DNA of 64,000 nt. Source: Dehalococcoidia bacterium. Its GTDB lineage: Bacteria; Chloroflexota; Dehalococcoidia; Lucifugimonadales; JAGWBF01. Below the pieces are notes generated by a model. It did not search any database and was not told the origin of the DNA. It saw nothing but the letters and a program-made list of their open reading frames with translations. This document shows, piece after piece, positions 8,271-16,501 of the stretch. The stretch's first letter is position 1, and each line of letters opens with the position of its first letter. The translations under genes were made by a program, and so were the position numbers. Location: assembly GCA_021295955.1 (NCBI GenBank), contig JAGWBJ010000003.1, positions 1 through 64,000 of the forward strand. Reading direction: 5' to 3'.

Positions 8271-9668
8271 CTAACCGGTCGTGGAGTCCTCGGGGTGTCC
8301 TTTGTAATCGGGGTCGTGGTCGACCAGCCAGCCCAGGTCCACCTGGCGGTCCAGCGGGACCGTGCCGGGGGGGCCGCCGCCCACAGGGGCGTCGCCCACC
8401 ACGTCGGCCGCCTTCAGGGCGTCGATCTCGCCGGCAGACAGCCCCAGGACCTGGCGGAGGGCGTAGTCGTTGGCCTCCCCCAACATGGGGGCCGGCCGAC
8501 CGATGCGGGGAGCGGCCTGGGACAGCTTCCAGCCGCGGCCCATGTACTCCCTTGGGCCGATACCGGTCTCCGGGGGATGGGCCGCTGCCTCGAAGAAGCC
8601 TCGGGCGCGGAGGTGTGGGTCCGACATCATGCTGCGGGCGTTGAGCACCGGCCCGGCGGGGATGCCGGCGGCCTGAAGCTCCCGGGCGGCCTCGTACTGT
8701 CCGCGGGGAGATGTCCAGTCGGAGATGACGGCGTCCAGCGCGTCGTGGTTCTCGATGCGGGCCAGGAGGTCGGCGAACCGGGGGTCGGAGGCCAGGGACG
8801 GCCGCCCCAGGACCCTGCACAGGCTCTGCCACTCGGTGTCGTCGCGCACGGCCAGGGTGACCCACTCATCGGGGCCCTTGCAGGGATAACAGCCGTGGGG
8901 CGCCATGGCCGGGTGGCGGTTGCCCGGCCGCCGGCCGCGGCGTCCGTTGAAGGCGAAGTCCAGCAGACCGGCTCCCACGAAGGACACACCCACCTGGTAC
9001 ATGGCGAGATCGATCCAGTTTCCCGCGCCGGTGCGCCGCCGGTGGACCAGGCAGGCCATGACCCCGAACAGGGCTGTCCAGGTGGCCAGAAAATCGGTGT
9101 AGGAGTTGCCGACCTTGTTGGGTACGGAGCCCGGGCCCAGGCGCCCGTTGGCGTCGGGTTCCAGGTATCCCATGAACGCCCCCGTCCCGTGGGTCGGCTC
9201 GAGGGAAGAGGCCATCGCGCCGAAGCTGCTCCACGGGCCGCTGTGTCCGAAGCCGGTGTTGGAGACCATGATGAGGTCGGGCTTGACCGCCTTCAGGTTG
9301 GGATAGTCAAGGCCGAACCTGCGCATCACCCTAGGCGTGAAGTTCTCCAGGACCACGTCGCTGACGGCCACCAGCCTCTTCAGGATGGCGAGGGCCTCTT
9401 CGGAGCGGAAGTCCAGGGTCAGGCTGCGCTTGCCCCGGTTCAGGGTCTGGAAGGTGCCGTTGCGTTCCCACCACCGCTCGCCGGGGTCATTGTCCGGGAA
9501 GGGAGCGTTGGTGAGTCGCGTGGTCTCCATGAACCGGGAGTGGGACGACTCGACCTTGATGACCTCGGCGCCCAGGTCGGCCAGGTAGGCGCCGCAATAG
9601 GGCATGGCGAACACCCGGCTCATGTCGACGACTCGTATGCCCGAGAGGGGTCGGGTCAATGACCTCAC
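8271..9668 (-). CDS. CaiB/BaiF family CoA-transferase (1)
   Basis: 465-residue class III CoA-transferase, moving CoA between carboxylic acids through an aspartyl-CoA intermediate. It starts LSGIRVVDMSRVFAMPYCG, with the ADLGAEVIKVES strand near 30-41, NRGKRSLTLDF near 77, and the catalytic aspartate at 192 in PNKVGNSYTDFLATW. The GTG at 9668 is the longest start; a TTG three codons later (9659) has a better-placed G-rich ribosome site. It lies just upstream of the dehydrogenase gene and 87 bases after a second CoA-transferase. Confidence 0.88.
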   Translation of the reverse strand: MRSLTRPLSGIRVVDMSRVFAMPYCGAYLADLGAEVIKVESSHSRFMETTRLTNAPFPDNDPGERWWERNGTFQTLNRGKRSLTLDFRSEEALAILKRLVAVSDVVLENFTPRVMRRFGLDYPNLKAVKPDLIMVSNTGFGHSGPWSSFGAMASSLEPTHGTGAFMGYLEPDANGRLGPGSVPNKVGNSYTDFLATWTALFGVMACLVHRRRTGAGNWIDLAMYQVGVSFVGAGLLDFAFNGRRGRRPGNRHPAMAPHGCYPCKGPDEWVTLAVRDDTEWQSLCRVLGRPSLASDPRFADLLARIENHDALDAVISDWTSPRGQYEAARELQAAGIPAGPVLNARSMMSDPHLRARGFFEAAAHPPETGIGPREYMGRGWKLSQAAPRIGRPAPMLGEANDYALRQVLGLSAGEIDALKAADVVGDAPVGGGPPGTVPLDRQVDLGWLVDHDPDYKGHPEDSTTG

Positions 9669-9755
9669 CCCCTGCCCCTCTCCCAGGGGGAGAGGGGAGT
9701 CCGGTCCCAGGGGGACAGGAGGGCTGGAGGTGTTGGGGGACGGTCCGGGAGCACT

Positions 9756-10946
9756 CTAGATGACCCCCAGGCCTCGGAGGGAGGCCAGGTCCTCGGCCGA
9801 GTAGCCGAGGCCCCCAAGGACCTCGGTGTTGTGCTCACCCAGGAGCGGGGCGGCCCGGCGCACTTGGAAACCTCCCTGGAGGAAACGGGGGCCGCCGCCG
9901 GGATACCGGGCGGCCCCGGCTGCGGGGTGGTCCACCTGGGCGAAGAATTCCCTCTCGGCCAGGTGCGGGCAGTCGTACAGGTCTCCGGCGTCCTGGGCCA
10001 TTCCGAAGACCAGGCGGCTCTCACCAGAGGCCTGGAAGAGGGGATGGCGCTCCCAGTGGGACAGGCCCTCTATGAGGAGGCCCTTCAGCTCCTCGCCGTG
10101 CTCGATGCGTCCGGCGCCGGTGGAGAACCGGTCGTCGTGCAGGGCCTCCAGGCCTATGAGACCGGCCACGGTGGACCAGGGCTGGGAGCCCTGGACTGAG
10201 GGGACCACGTAGCCGTCCTTGGCTGGCATCAGCTCTTCGAACCCCGAGCCCGCCACCGCACGGCGGCCCTTGATGGCCCCCATGTAGCTGTAGTAGGGCA
10301 CGGCCTGGACCAGGTGGGTGGCCAGGCACTCCATGACGGATACGTCCACGTGCTGTCCCGCGCCGGTGGACAGGCGCTGGAACAGGGCCACCAGGGACGC
10401 GGCGGCCGCGTTGGCCCCGGCGACGTAGAGGGACTGGTCCAGGGCGTTGCGCAGGGGCTCCCGGTCCGAGTCGCCCGAGTGGTACATCATGCCGCTCAGG
10501 GCGCAGGTGACGATGTCCGTGGCCTGCCGGTCGCGATAGGGACCGGTCTGCCCGAAGGGCGTTATCGCCGTCACCACCAGCCCGGGGTTGGCCTCCGACA
10601 GGGTCGCGTAGTCCAACCCCATGGATGCCGCCTGGGAGGGAGGGTGGTTGTGCACCAGGACGTCGGTCTCAGCCGCGAGGTCCACCAGGACCTTCTTGCC
10701 CGTTTCACAGCCCACGTCGAGGGTGATGCCGCGCTTGTTGGTGTTCAGGTAAAGGAAGTGGATGCTCTTCTCCGGGTGGGGCACGTCTCCGGCGAAGGGG
10801 CCGGTCCTGCGGGCCGTGTCTCCCGAGGGGGGCTCGACCTTGATTACGTCGGCGCCGTAGTCGGCCAGCAGCTTGGAGCAGAAGGGACCCGAGACGTGGT
10901 GGCCCAGGTCCAGCACCCGGATCCCCTCCAGCACGCCTCCGGGCAT
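9756..10946 (-). CDS. CaiB/BaiF family CoA-transferase (2), catalytic Asp apparently replaced
   Basis: 396 residues with the family opening LEGIRVLDLGHHVSGPF, ADYGADVIKVEPPSGD and NTNKRGITLDV. Where relatives have xADxxAG, with Asp as the acyl acceptor, this protein reads NALDQSLYVAGANAA, so the aligned residue is Leu and an Asp lies three positions earlier. It could be a non-catalytic subunit, use a shifted residue, or belong to a divergent subfamily. Its ATG directly abuts the stop of the hydratase gene (TAGATG), so the two are translationally coupled. Confidence 0.85.
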   Translation of the reverse strand: MPGGVLEGIRVLDLGHHVSGPFCSKLLADYGADVIKVEPPSGDTARRTGPFAGDVPHPEKSIHFLYLNTNKRGITLDVGCETGKKVLVDLAAETDVLVHNHPPSQAASMGLDYATLSEANPGLVVTAITPFGQTGPYRDRQATDIVTCALSGMMYHSGDSDREPLRNALDQSLYVAGANAAAASLVALFQRLSTGAGQHVDVSVMECLATHLVQAVPYYSYMGAIKGRRAVAGSGFEELMPAKDGYVVPSVQGSQPWSTVAGLIGLEALHDDRFSTGAGRIEHGEELKGLLIEGLSHWERHPLFQASGESRLVFGMAQDAGDLYDCPHLAEREFFAQVDHPAAGAARYPGGGPRFLQGGFQVRRAAPLLGEHNTEVLGGLGYSAEDLASLRGLGVI

Positions 10947-12014
10947 CTACTCCTCCTCGTCCCAGACGAGGGGGAGGGTCTGCCCCTTCCTGGGCAGGAC
11001 GATGGTGGCCCAGCCGTTGGCCGTACGCTCGCCGCGGTTGTTGGTGAGCTGTACGTCGCAGTCGACGTACCCGAAGCCGTCTCTCTCGCGCTTGCCGGTC
11101 ACGGTCCCCGAGGCCGTGAGCACGTCGCCTGGGTAGTCCATGCCTCTGTGCTCGACGTAGAAGCGCTTGAACCAGCCCCCGTCTCCGGCGAACCCGATGC
11201 AGAGCTGGCCCAGGAACTGGTTCTTCAGGGAGCCGTTGACCACCACGTTGGCCATGCCCTGGCGCATCTGGGCGAAGGGCAGGTCCCAGTGGATGCGGGC
11301 GTAGTTGCCGTTGGCGGCCGCCCAGCGCACCAGGTGGGTGGTGGTCATGGGGCCCTTGACCACCGGAGGGAGGGCGTCTCCCACCCGCACGTCCTCGAAG
11401 GACCGCTGGGGGTCTCGCCTCGCCTGGGGGCGGTCGATGGGCCGGTCGGAGTCGGGGGGAGATATCCGCACCGTCTCCAGGTGGTCCCGGGCGTTCACGA
11501 CCTGGTCGGGGCGTTCGCCCTTGGGGAGGGCTCGGTGTATGCTGACGTGCCTGTCGGTATTGACGACCTCGTCCTTCTGGTTGGTCTGCACCTCGCGGCG
11601 CACCACGAAGACCAGGGCCCCGGAGCGCCCCTGCTTTTCGTAGATGTCCATGATGCGAAAGTGCCGGGTGATCCAGTCTCCCGCGTATGCGGGCCGGAGG
11701 AACTGCCAGTCGCTGCCACCGTTGAGGCCGTAGCTGTTGAAGGGCAAGGGCACCTGGAAGTGGGACTCCTGGCCCGCGCCGAAGAACCCAATGGGCGGGG
11801 CGATGTCCTTCCACGTGGCCAGGGGCGGGCACAGGATGCCGCCGAACCGGGAGCTGGCGGCGTACGCGGCGTCGACGTAAAGGGCGTTGGCGTCCTCGGT
11901 GGCGTCCGCCAGGTCGTAGCACATCTCCTCGGTTATGGGAAAGCGGTTCCGCTGGGGGGCGGTCTCGTGCCCGATCAGCGCCTGGACTTGGGGAGTGATT
12001 AGTGTATCCGCCAT
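10947..12014 (-). CDS. Double-hotdog MaoC-like dehydratase/hydratase
   Basis: 355 residues with two hotdog domains. The N-terminal one (about 10-170) resembles FAS1-type dehydratase halves (ATEDANALYVDAAYA). The C-terminal one (about 215-350) holds the hydratase-like motif in NGNYARIHWDLPFA, with Asn, His and Asp. The family hydrates 2-enoyl-CoA thioesters. The start MADTLITPQV (12014) is preferred over the longer open frame. It heads the coupled set hydratase, CoA-transferase 2, then CoA-transferase 1 and the dehydrogenase. Together these fit activation, hydration and oxidation of a short-chain acid. Confidence 0.83.
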   Translation of the reverse strand: MADTLITPQVQALIGHETAPQRNRFPITEEMCYDLADATEDANALYVDAAYAASSRFGGILCPPLATWKDIAPPIGFFGAGQESHFQVPLPFNSYGLNGGSDWQFLRPAYAGDWITRHFRIMDIYEKQGRSGALVFVVRREVQTNQKDEVVNTDRHVSIHRALPKGERPDQVVNARDHLETVRISPPDSDRPIDRPQARRDPQRSFEDVRVGDALPPVVKGPMTTTHLVRWAAANGNYARIHWDLPFAQMRQGMANVVVNGSLKNQFLGQLCIGFAGDGGWFKRFYVEHRGMDYPGDVLTASGTVTGKRERDGFGYVDCDVQLTNNRGERTANGWATIVLPRKGQTLPLVWDEEE

Positions 12015-12109
12015 AGCTGCGCACCCCGCTGGTGGGTCGTGGGTCCGGGAGTGGGGAGAGTGTAGCACCGGCCCTTGGGACCGTCAAGGCGAGACGGCGC
12101 TGCCCCCTC

Positions 12110-13513
12110 TCACGCGGTGGGCGGTCTCATGGTGTGCCAGGGCGTGGCCTGCTCGTAGGCGTGGGCCACGCGCAGCACCGTCTCCTCGTCGAAGGGCCTT
12201 CCACCTATCTGGAAGCCGATGGGCAGGCCCGACCCGGTGAACCCGCAATTGATGGACAGGGCGGGGCATCCGGCCAGGTTGAAGGGGCGGGTGAGCACCA
12301 AGGTCTGGCCAGCGGCCATCTCCTTGCTGGTGATCACGGGGTCGTCTCCCACCAGCGGCGCCGCCGTCTTGGCTGTGGGCATCACCAGAACGTCGTACTT
12401 GTCCAGGGCCTCGAGCACCTGTTGGCGGACCAGGGTGCGCAGCTTCTGCACCTTGTAGTAGGCCTGGGCGGGCATGACGCCGGCGGTGAGGAGACCGGTC
12501 CGGTTGGAGCGTCCGAACTGCTGCAGCCCGGTCCTGAGGCGTTCCCGGTGGTAGACGGACGCCTCGGTGTTTATCAGCACCTGGGCCATGGTCCCGGTAT
12601 CCCTGCCCAGGGGAAGGGAGTGCTCCTCGACGGTGGCGCCAAGCTGTCCCAGGGTCTCCGAGGCCTTCTGGACGGCGGCGGTTACCTCGGGGTCCACCTG
12701 GTCCCACCGGGTCAGGTTGGCCACCAGGCCGACACGCATGCCCTCGATGTTGCCGGTCAGGGCCGCGGTGTAGTCGGGCACGGGGACGTCCCAGGTGTAG
12801 GGGTCCCTGGGGTCGTGGCCGGCGATGGCGCCCAGGGTGATGGCTGCGTCGGATACCGTGCGGGAGATAGGCCCCACCTGGTCCATGGACCAGGAGCCGG
12901 GCATGAGACCGTAGCGGCTGACGCGGCCCCAGCTTGGCCGCAGGCCCACCACGCCGCACCAGGCCGCGGGCCGCCGGATGGAGCCGCCGGTGTCCTCGCC
13001 CAGGGAGGTGGCGCACAGGAACGCCGCGGTGGCCGAGGCGGAGCCCATGCTGGAGCCGCCCGTGAACCTGTCCAGGTCCCAGGGGTTCCGTCCGAAGGCA
13101 AAACGCTGGGCTCCGCCTATGGCGAACTCGGTGAGGTTGGTCTTGCCCAGGAGGATGCCGCCGGCGGCCTTCAGGTTGGCTATCGGCGTCGAGTCTTCCT
13201 CGGGAAAGAAGTCGGCGAAGAAGGTGGAGCCCCCGGTGGTGCGTACCCCCTTGGTCCACATCTGGTCTTTGACGGCCACCGGAATTCCGTGCATGGGGCC
13301 CCGGTAACGGCCCGAGGCTATCTCCCGCTCCGCCTCCTGGGCCGCCGCCAGGGCATCCTTTCGGCACACGGTCAGGTAGGCGTTGAACCGGTGGTCCAGG
13401 TCGTCGATGCGGTCCAGGTAGGACTCCAGCGCTTCGATGGGGGACACGTCTCTATCGCGTATGGCCTGGGAGAGCTGGGTGGCGGACAGAAAAGGGATGT
13501 CGGCTCGCTCCAC
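12110..13513 (-). CDS. Amidase (amidase-signature family)
   Basis: 467 residues. The Ser-cisSer-Lys triad is visible: Lys82 in GIPVAVKDQ, cis-Ser154 in TGGSSMGSASA and nucleophile Ser178 in DTGGSIRRPAAWCG. The GSS segment reads GGSSMGS instead of the commoner GGSSGGS. The family hydrolyses amides; it is not necessarily GatA, because gatB and gatC are absent and the context is catabolic. The GTG start follows GGGAGCCACC. Upstream lies a short tandem repeat with three copies of a 16-base unit. Confidence 0.9.
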   Translation of the reverse strand: MERADIPFLSATQLSQAIRDRDVSPIEALESYLDRIDDLDHRFNAYLTVCRKDALAAAQEAEREIASGRYRGPMHGIPVAVKDQMWTKGVRTTGGSTFFADFFPEEDSTPIANLKAAGGILLGKTNLTEFAIGGAQRFAFGRNPWDLDRFTGGSSMGSASATAAFLCATSLGEDTGGSIRRPAAWCGVVGLRPSWGRVSRYGLMPGSWSMDQVGPISRTVSDAAITLGAIAGHDPRDPYTWDVPVPDYTAALTGNIEGMRVGLVANLTRWDQVDPEVTAAVQKASETLGQLGATVEEHSLPLGRDTGTMAQVLINTEASVYHRERLRTGLQQFGRSNRTGLLTAGVMPAQAYYKVQKLRTLVRQQVLEALDKYDVLVMPTAKTAAPLVGDDPVITSKEMAAGQTLVLTRPFNLAGCPALSINCGFTGSGLPIGFQIGGRPFDEETVLRVAHAYEQATPWHTMRPPTA

Positions 13514-13538
13514 GGTGGCTCCCTTCCTCTCTGGGCTG

Positions 13539-13586
13539 ACGACGGTCTGTGGTGACGACGGTTTATGGTGACGATGGTAGTGTAGT
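13539..13586. repeat. Three-copy 16-base tandem repeat upstream of the amidase
   Basis: Units GACGACGGTCTGTGGT, GACGACGGTTTATGGT and a diverged third copy starting GACGATGGTAG, in the amidase 5' region about 26 bases above its GTG. Could be tandem regulator sites or slippage. The rest of the 13514-13826 gap holds only this and the inverted repeat below. Confidence 0.55.
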
Positions 13587-13741
13587 GTCGGGCGCCGCGA
13601 GCGTCAACAGCCGCGGGGCCGGATGGGGCGTGGCACGCCCGGCGCGTACCCACTGGCGGCGCCGGAACCGGGGTGGTAAACTGCCCGCACATAGCTGGAG
13701 TGCCAAGCATCGCCGGGAAAACGGCCAGCAACTCTCCCTTT

Positions 13742-13808
13742 CGTCACTCCCGCGAACGCGCGAGTCCAGGACTCACCCCTGGATTCCGGCTCAGGGGCCG
13801 GAATGACG
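13742..13808. repeat. REP/MITE-like inverted repeat (copy 1)
   Basis: Begins CGTCACTCCCGCGAACGCG, ends GGGGCCGGAATGACG, with internal CCAGG...CCTGGATTCC arms. The imperfect ends CGTCAxTCC...GGAATGACG pair into a long hairpin. Related degenerate copies lie at 18073-18206, 49618-49684 and 51491-51546. The ATG inside its right end is not used as a gene start here. Confidence 0.7.
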
Positions 13809-13826
13809 GTGGGGAGGAATTCCGAT

Positions 13827-14219
13827 GTGGAGGGGCCCTTGACCGCCCAGGAAACAGCGCTGATCGTCACCAGGAACCTGTTCTTCGTGCCCCGAGTCGA
13901 GAACGCCGCGTCGGCGTCCGAGCTGGAAGTGGTACAGGTGGCTTCGGAGGCCGCGTTCCATCGCGAGATGGATGCCAGGCATGTGCCGTTGGTCCTCGTG
14001 GACCTGGAGATCGAGCGGGAGACCTGGACGGCCATCGTTCAGGGTATTGTGCAAGACGGGCACAAGGGGCCGAGGGTCGTAGCCTATGGGCCCCACTCGG
14101 AGGTCGCCCTGCTGGCGGAGGCCAGGAGCGCCGGGTGCCATGCCGTCCTGATCAAGGGAGAGTTCGACCGCCGGCTCAACGAGCTCATGGAGACCCGGGG
14201 CGCCGGCTTCGGTGAGTAG
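13827..14219 (+). CDS. Receiver-like (pseudo-response-regulator) protein
   Basis: 130 residues with the alternating strand/helix pattern of a CheY-like fold: LIVTRNLFFVPRVENAA, VPLVLVDLEIE, PRVVAYGPHSE and GCHAVLIKGEF. The acidic N-terminal pocket of true receivers is missing (VTRN instead of a DD pair), although VDLE has an Asp near the phospho site and the lysine of LIKG matches the KP strand. It may be a non-phosphorylated receiver. I chose the GTG at 13827, which follows GGGGAGG by 9 bases; the upstream ATG lies in the inverted repeat. The next gene starts immediately after the stop. Confidence 0.55.
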   Translation: MEGPLTAQETALIVTRNLFFVPRVENAASASELEVVQVASEAAFHREMDARHVPLVLVDLEIERETWTAIVQGIVQDGHKGPRVVAYGPHSEVALLAEARSAGCHAVLIKGEFDRRLNELMETRGAGFGE

Positions 14220-14897
14220 TTGCTCCTCATAGCCAAAGTCCTGCTCGCGGTCACGATCCTGTACAACGTCGCAGAGGGTGTCCTCGCGCTGTTGGCGGGT
14301 ATCGGCGCGGGCAGCGTCGCGCTGGTGGCGTTCGGAGCGGACAGCTACATCGAGACGGCCGCGGCCTCCGTCGTGCTGTGGAGGCTGGGGATAGCTGACC
14401 CGGAGCGCGGGGAGGTGGTGGAGCGGTGGGCCGTACGGTTCATAGGCTTTACTTTCCTGGCGCTGTCGGCAGCCATCGTCTTCCAGGCCGCTTGGGTCAT
14501 CGGGCAGAGGAGCGGCGCCGAGGAGTCCCTGGTGGGCATCGGGATTGCCGTCGCCTCGGTGGTGATCATGCCAGGGCTGGCCTTTTGGAAGCTGCGGGTA
14601 GCGGCGAAGGGTGACCTGAAGTCTCTCGCCAGTGAGGCTAAGGAGACCCTCGCCTGCACCTACCTCTCGGGTACCCTGCTGATCGGCCTGGTCGCCAACG
14701 CCGCGTTGGGGTGGTGGTGGCTGGACGCCGTGACGGCGCTGCTGCTGCTCCCGTGGCTCCTCCGCGAGGGCGTGGAGTGCATGCGGGGCGAGGAGTGCGA
14801 GGCGGGCCCCCAGCTATGCTATTGCCGGGGCTGCCTCTTCGGGCTCAGGATCTGCAGGCCCTGCCGGTCCTGCAGGGTCGCCTGCTGCCCCGCCTGA
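14220..14897 (+). CDS. Cation-efflux-like membrane transporter with Cys-rich tail
   Basis: 225 residues with about six hydrophobic segments (for example LLIAKVLLAVTILYNVAEGV and VANAALGWWWLDAVTALLLL). The FGADSYIETAAASVVLWR segment and the LDAVTALLLLPWL end match the TMEM163/CDF-like cation transporter group. The last 41 residues (185-225) hold ten cysteines, several as CxC, CxxC or CC, far more than the short Cys-ending tail usual in this group, suggesting metal binding. The TTG at 14220 directly follows the TAG of the receiver-like gene; no ATG or GTG lies nearby in frame. Confidence 0.7.
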   Translation: MLLIAKVLLAVTILYNVAEGVLALLAGIGAGSVALVAFGADSYIETAAASVVLWRLGIADPERGEVVERWAVRFIGFTFLALSAAIVFQAAWVIGQRSGAEESLVGIGIAVASVVIMPGLAFWKLRVAAKGDLKSLASEAKETLACTYLSGTLLIGLVANAALGWWWLDAVTALLLLPWLLREGVECMRGEECEAGPQLCYCRGCLFGLRICRPCRSCRVACCPA

Positions 14898-14903
14898 AAG
14901 CTA

Positions 14904-15221
14904 CTATTTCCACTCCGAGTCCGGGGGCCATATGTTGTGGCTGCCCCGGGCCGCTCCCTGTATCCCCTCTTCCCGCCAGTCCTTGACGGTGTCCCGCCAC
15001 TTGATGAAGTGAGGGGCCTCTGTGTGGGCCTGGAAGGCGGCCTCGTCGGTGTACACCTCGTACAACCATATCCGGTTGGGGTCGCCGGCGTCCTGGACCA
15101 CGTCGAACCGCAGGCAGCCGGGCTCGTTCGACACCGAGCCGCGGGCGTCGTCCAGCATGGCCGCGATGAACTCATCCCTGTGGCCGTCCTTGATCTGGAT
15201 GGGCGCTATGATGACGTACAT
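14904..15221 (-). CDS. Antibiotic-biosynthesis-monooxygenase (ABM) domain protein
   Basis: 105 residues, the usual size for a stand-alone ABM dimer: IIAPIQIKDGHRDEFIAAM, then EPGCLRFDVVQDAGDPNRIW, LYEVYTDEAAFQAHTEAPHF. The family includes cofactor-free quinol monooxygenases and LsrG-like isomerases, and only the fold can be asserted. It ends 6 bases from the convergent transporter and lies downstream of the EthD-like, RraA-like and HbpS-like genes on the same strand. Confidence 0.8.
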   Translation of the reverse strand: MYVIIAPIQIKDGHRDEFIAAMLDDARGSVSNEPGCLRFDVVQDAGDPNRIWLYEVYTDEAAFQAHTEAPHFIKWRDTVKDWREEGIQGAARGSHNIWPPDSEWK

Positions 15222-15353
15222 GGAGTCTCCTTACCGTTGGCGATAGCCCGTTGGCAATAGACAGGCCTCCGCCCCCTCGGGCGGTCGGGCGCAGGCTCGG
15301 TGGCGATCCCGTTTGGGGGCCCCGGTAAGGGACCCCTCTATCCTCCCGGGGGG

Positions 15354-15704
15354 CTAGATGCGCTCCAGGAGCACGTGACGGCGGTCCCGGGTGTAGGGAC
15401 GGACCTCGGCGGGCCAGCGGCCGTCCTCCACGGCTTCGGCGAAGGTGTCGCTGGTCAGGACCTCGGGGCTCTCGATCTCGTAGAGGGCGTGGTACCTGGG
15501 CTCGCCGGGGTACTCTATGGTCTTGGTCTCTCCGGCCAGGCGCAGCCTCAGCTCCCGCTTGGAGAACCGGGCCACGGATATCACCCCGGGGACCTTCTCC
15601 AGGTAGGGGACGTGCTCCTTGTCGTACACCTCGTTGAACAGGGCGTCCTTTTCGGCGTCTACGTTCATGGTGGCGATGAACAGGTACTTTCCGGGCATAG
15701 CCAT
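15354..15704 (-). CDS. EthD-like dimeric alpha/beta-barrel protein
   Basis: 116 residues: KYLFIATMNVDAEKDALFNE, then VYDKEHVPYLEKVPGVISVARF and YHALYEIESPEVLTSDTF. The spacing of Phe-Asn-Glu, Tyr-Asp, Glu-His-Val-Pro and the LYE strand fits the ferredoxin-like EthD/DUF4286-type families, often small accessory enzymes in degradation operons. AGGAGG lies 9 bases before the ATG at 15704. It starts 6 bases after the RraA-like stop, so the two are cotranscribed. No substrate can be assigned. Confidence 0.7.
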   Translation of the reverse strand: MAMPGKYLFIATMNVDAEKDALFNEVYDKEHVPYLEKVPGVISVARFSKRELRLRLAGETKTIEYPGEPRYHALYEIESPEVLTSDTFAEAVEDGRWPAEVRPYTRDRRHVLLERI

Positions 15705-15709
15705 GGCGT

Positions 15710-16444
15710 CTAACCTCCTCTTTTCTTGCCGGTCTTCTCCTCGAAGAGCTGCCAGGTACGTTCGTTGAAGGGGTAGTACTTGCCGGGCGAGCACTGCTCC
15801 ACGGCAAGCTGGGCCTTGATGACCTCCTCCACCTCCTCGCGCTCGTGGGCTATCCTGATCACCTCGCCGACCATGGAGCGGGGCACCACGACGGCGCCGT
15901 CGTCGTCGCCGACTACGGCGTCGCCCGGGCGCACCAGGACGCCGCCGCACTGGATGGCGTCGTTGACCTGCCAGGGCCAGAAGTCCGAAGGGCCCTGTTT
16001 GGCCGTGGTGCTGGCGGAGTAGACGGGGAAGCCGTACTCCTTCAGGGCCACGCTGTCCCTGACCCCGCCGTCGGTGACCAGACCGCCGATCTGCCGCTGC
16101 CACAGACGCATGAACTTGATGTCTCCGCCCACGGAGCTGTACTTCCAGCCCATGGCGTCGATGACCAGGACCTCTCCGGGTCCGCACATCTCGAAGGCGA
16201 CGTACTCGGCGGACTCCACGCCCTTGGGCTTGTCGCGGAAGAGGTCCGGCCGGTGGGGGACGAACCGCAGGGTCACGGCGCGCCCGGCCATGCTCTGGCC
16301 CAACTGCAACGGCCGCGCCCCCTGGATGTAGGTGGAGGGCCACTCCTTCACCCATAGCGCGTCGATGAGGGTCTGGGTGGGGATCTGCCGAAGCACCTGG
16401 ATGGTCTCGTCGGCTATGGACGCTTCATCGGTCATGGGGGTCAT
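15710..16444 (-). CDS. RraA-like (HMG/CHA aldolase family) protein
   Basis: 244 residues. Core motifs: GLVTDGGVRDSVALKEYGFP and GDAVVGDDDGAVVVPR. The family contains class II 4-hydroxy-4-methyl-2-oxoglutarate/oxaloacetate aldolases and the RNase E inhibitor RraA. The Arg-Asp of GGVRDS is the pyruvate-enolate and metal-binding pair of the aldolases, which favours an enzyme here. GGGAGG precedes the ATG by about 6 bases; a second ATG three codons on is also possible. It sits in a run of small catabolic proteins. Confidence 0.82.
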   Translation of the reverse strand: MTPMTDEASIADETIQVLRQIPTQTLIDALWVKEWPSTYIQGARPLQLGQSMAGRAVTLRFVPHRPDLFRDKPKGVESAEYVAFEMCGPGEVLVIDAMGWKYSSVGGDIKFMRLWQRQIGGLVTDGGVRDSVALKEYGFPVYSASTTAKQGPSDFWPWQVNDAIQCGGVLVRPGDAVVGDDDGAVVVPRSMVGEVIRIAHEREEVEEVIKAQLAVEQCSPGKYYPFNERTWQLFEEKTGKKRGG

Positions 16445-16501
16445 GGGGCACCTCCCACCGGATTCAGTGGCCGTGTCGGCGTGGACCGGTAGCGGTCGGG
16501 G

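Noticed and set aside
8142-9662. Long plus-strand open frames over the CoA-transferase genes (also 10314-12002 and 12032-13555)
   Set aside because: High-GC shadow frames: low-complexity Gly/Val/His/Gln-rich translations without motifs, opposite well-supported genes.
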